The notes beneath the pieces were generated by a model. It had not been told where the DNA came from and made no database searches. It saw only the letters and a list, made by a program, of their open reading frames with translations. A DNA stretch of 5,396 nucleotides, from positions 9,914 to 15,309 of the forward strand of contig PADE01000109.1 of NCBI GenBank assembly GCA_002702965.1. The letters are read 5' to 3'. Position 1 is the stretch's first letter. Every line of letters starts with the position of its first letter. Source of the stretch: Planctomycetaceae bacterium. GTDB taxonomy: Bacteria > Planctomycetota > Planctomycetia > Pirellulales > Pirellulaceae. Shown piece after piece: positions 4,381 through 5,396 of this stretch. The position numbers and the translations under genes are program-made.

Positions 4381-5396
4381 TCATTGTTCTTCGTCCTTGA
4401 CGGGCAACGGCATCTCTTGGCTATCACTGGCGCGGGCGCGCTGGAATGCGGGCCGGGGTTGCACCGTCCGAACCTGCTCGAGCCAGAACACCCCGTCGTA
4501 CCTACCGCTGTTGCCTCGAGTCGAAATGAAGTCCATATCGTTGTCACCATCCATGTCTTGGGCCACAAACTGGTCAAACATTCCGCGTTTGCGCCGCGAG
4601 ATGTCGTGTCGAACCCAAAGCTGTTTGGCGTCATCCGGTTGCTCAAACCATGCGAGTCGACCCAGTGGATGTTCGCGCGTGACATCGCCGTCTTCGTCGC
4701 GCGGACCACGCGAGTAGCTGCCTCCGATTGCGTCGAGGTCGCCGTCACCGTCGATATCCGCCAGCGTGAAGCCGACCATTGCGTCGGGCTGGACAGTACC
4801 AATTCGGTGTACCGTCCAAATGCCGGTATGCTCTGCAGGCTGCTCGAGCCAACAGAGGTACTGCCCGACGGTACCAACGATGTCGATGCGATTATCCAGG
4901 TTGATATCGTTAAATGACAGATTGAATCCCCCGGCGCGTCCGGCACTCAATGCGATCTTTCGCTCTTTGAACGCGAAGTCAGATTCGCCAGCGTTTTCAA
5001 ACCACATGATCCGTTGTTCACCGCGTGAGCCACCTACGACATCGATGTCCCCGTCACCGTCGAGGTCGACCGGGTGCGAGTTCTGCGGAATCAGATAACG
5101 GCCCAATTCGTGCTCGGTCCACGAATCTCCGGAAAGCGGGTCGCCTTTGACTTGAAAGATCGAAATCGCGCGTGGCGTCATATCGTCGGCGCGCGGACTC
5201 TGCGCGCCTTTGTTTGGAGCCACCGCTTCGGGCCGACCATCCCCGTCAAAGTCGGCTAGGAAAACCCGCAGCCACGAGCCGCGATTCCTGGTCAGCGGCA
5301 AAACCAATCGCTTCCACGGTGTCTTCCGCGATCCGTCACCGGGGTTTTGAAGATAAACCAGATGAGCCAGCTCACACGCCCCCATCACATCGGGGT
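4381..5396 (-). CDS. FG-GAP/VCBS-repeat beta-propeller protein (5' truncated by window edge)
   Basis: The reading frame is open to the window end; codons upstream of GTG 5388 (Pro-Asp at 5394-5389) continue the repeat pattern PDVMGACELAHLVYLQNP, so the true start lies outside. Counting from GTG 5388, five calcium-binding-type loops are visible: DFDGDGRPEAV (46-56), DLDGDGDIDVV (108-118), DINLDNRIDIV (161-171), DIDGDGDLDAI (211-221) and DMDGDNDMDFI (278-288). Each is followed by an aromatic blade strand such as MWFENAG, LCWLEQP, LAWFEQP or FWLEQV. With the edge repeat this gives about six blades, the C-terminal part of a seven-bladed integrin-like propeller. Such proteins are normally exported and bind partners or carbohydrates with Ca2+, but the signal peptide and any N-terminal domain are missing. 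The third loop (DINLDN) is degenerate. The last 25 residues (QPRPAFQRARASDSQ onward) are a low-complexity tail with no anchor. Confidence 0.9.
   Translation of the reverse strand, partial: PDVMGACELAHLVYLQNPGDGSRKTPWKRLVLPLTRNRGSWLRVFLADFDGDGRPEAVAPNKGAQSPRADDMTPRAISIFQVKGDPLSGDSWTEHELGRYLIPQNSHPVDLDGDGDIDVVGGSRGEQRIMWFENAGESDFAFKERKIALSAGRAGGFNLSFNDINLDNRIDIVGTVGQYLCWLEQPAEHTGIWTVHRIGTVQPDAMVGFTLADIDGDGDLDAIGGSYSRGPRDEDGDVTREHPLGRLAWFEQPDDAKQLWVRHDISRRKRGMFDQFVAQDMDGDNDMDFISTRGNSGRYDGVFWLEQVRTVQPRPAFQRARASDSQEMPLPVKDEEQ

Noticed and set aside
4135..4917. 260-codon + strand ORF opposite the propeller gene
   Set aside because: It is antisense to the DxDGDG repeats, which fix the true frame; its sequence shows no domain of its own.
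4368..4946. Long N-terminal extension of the small 4173-4367 ORF back to 4946
   Set aside because: This part overlaps the propeller gene in another frame and has Ser/Thr/Arg-rich shadow composition; only the end after GTG 4367 looks coding.
1..5396. tRNA, rRNA, CRISPR array, transposase or phage genes
   Set aside because: No cloverleaf, spaced repeat array or mobile-element protein motif was seen on either strand.

Overview
No complete novel system is visible in this window. It reads as an ordinary, moderately high-GC bacterial chromosomal segment with several atypical details. The genes fit an environmental, probably Gram-negative bacterium: a glutathione-dependent isomerase/kappa-GST-like protein, an atypical short-chain dehydrogenase (SDR), a DadA/PuuB-type flavoprotein, an FG-GAP/VCBS beta-propeller protein and the tail of a carbohydrate-active enzyme. 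A proteobacterium is the simplest guess, because of the glutathione enzyme. The propeller and glycosidase tail would also suit planctomycete-like organisms, so the assignment is weak.

Layout. 1-300 (+) is the C-terminal end of a protein, probably a glycoside hydrolase, whose start lies before the window. 301-1062 has no intact gene. It holds a 13-bp tandem duplication, a coding-like but frame-disrupted stretch (434-690), a possible 43-codon ORF and two strong hairpins. 1063-2409 (+) is an intact FAD-dependent amine/amino-acid oxidoreductase. 2410-2606 is a convergent spacer with a perfect 7-bp hairpin. It also carries a minus-strand start with a very good ribosome binding site, whose ORF runs antisense into the oxidoreductase end. 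2607-3215 (-) is a 2-hydroxychromene-2-carboxylate isomerase-family protein. 3305-4069 (-) is an SDR-fold protein with the usual catalytic residues replaced. 4070-4380 contains a plausible 64-residue ORF that starts right behind the next gene. 4381-5396 (-) is the C-terminal part of a VCBS/FG-GAP propeller protein, open at the window edge.

How the genes relate. The SDR and the isomerase share a strand with an 89-bp gap and are probably co-transcribed. A glutathione-dependent isomerase beside an SDR is compatible with catabolism or detoxification of an aromatic, lipid or other electrophilic compound, but nothing here fixes the substrate. The propeller protein and the small ORF behind it look like a second minus-strand unit. 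The flavoprotein converges on these genes and shows no clear functional link to them. The best leads are the SDR lacking its catalytic tetrad, the decayed coding stretch at 434-690, the small ORF at 4173-4367, and the orphan translation start at 2481, which may mark a rearrangement breakpoint.
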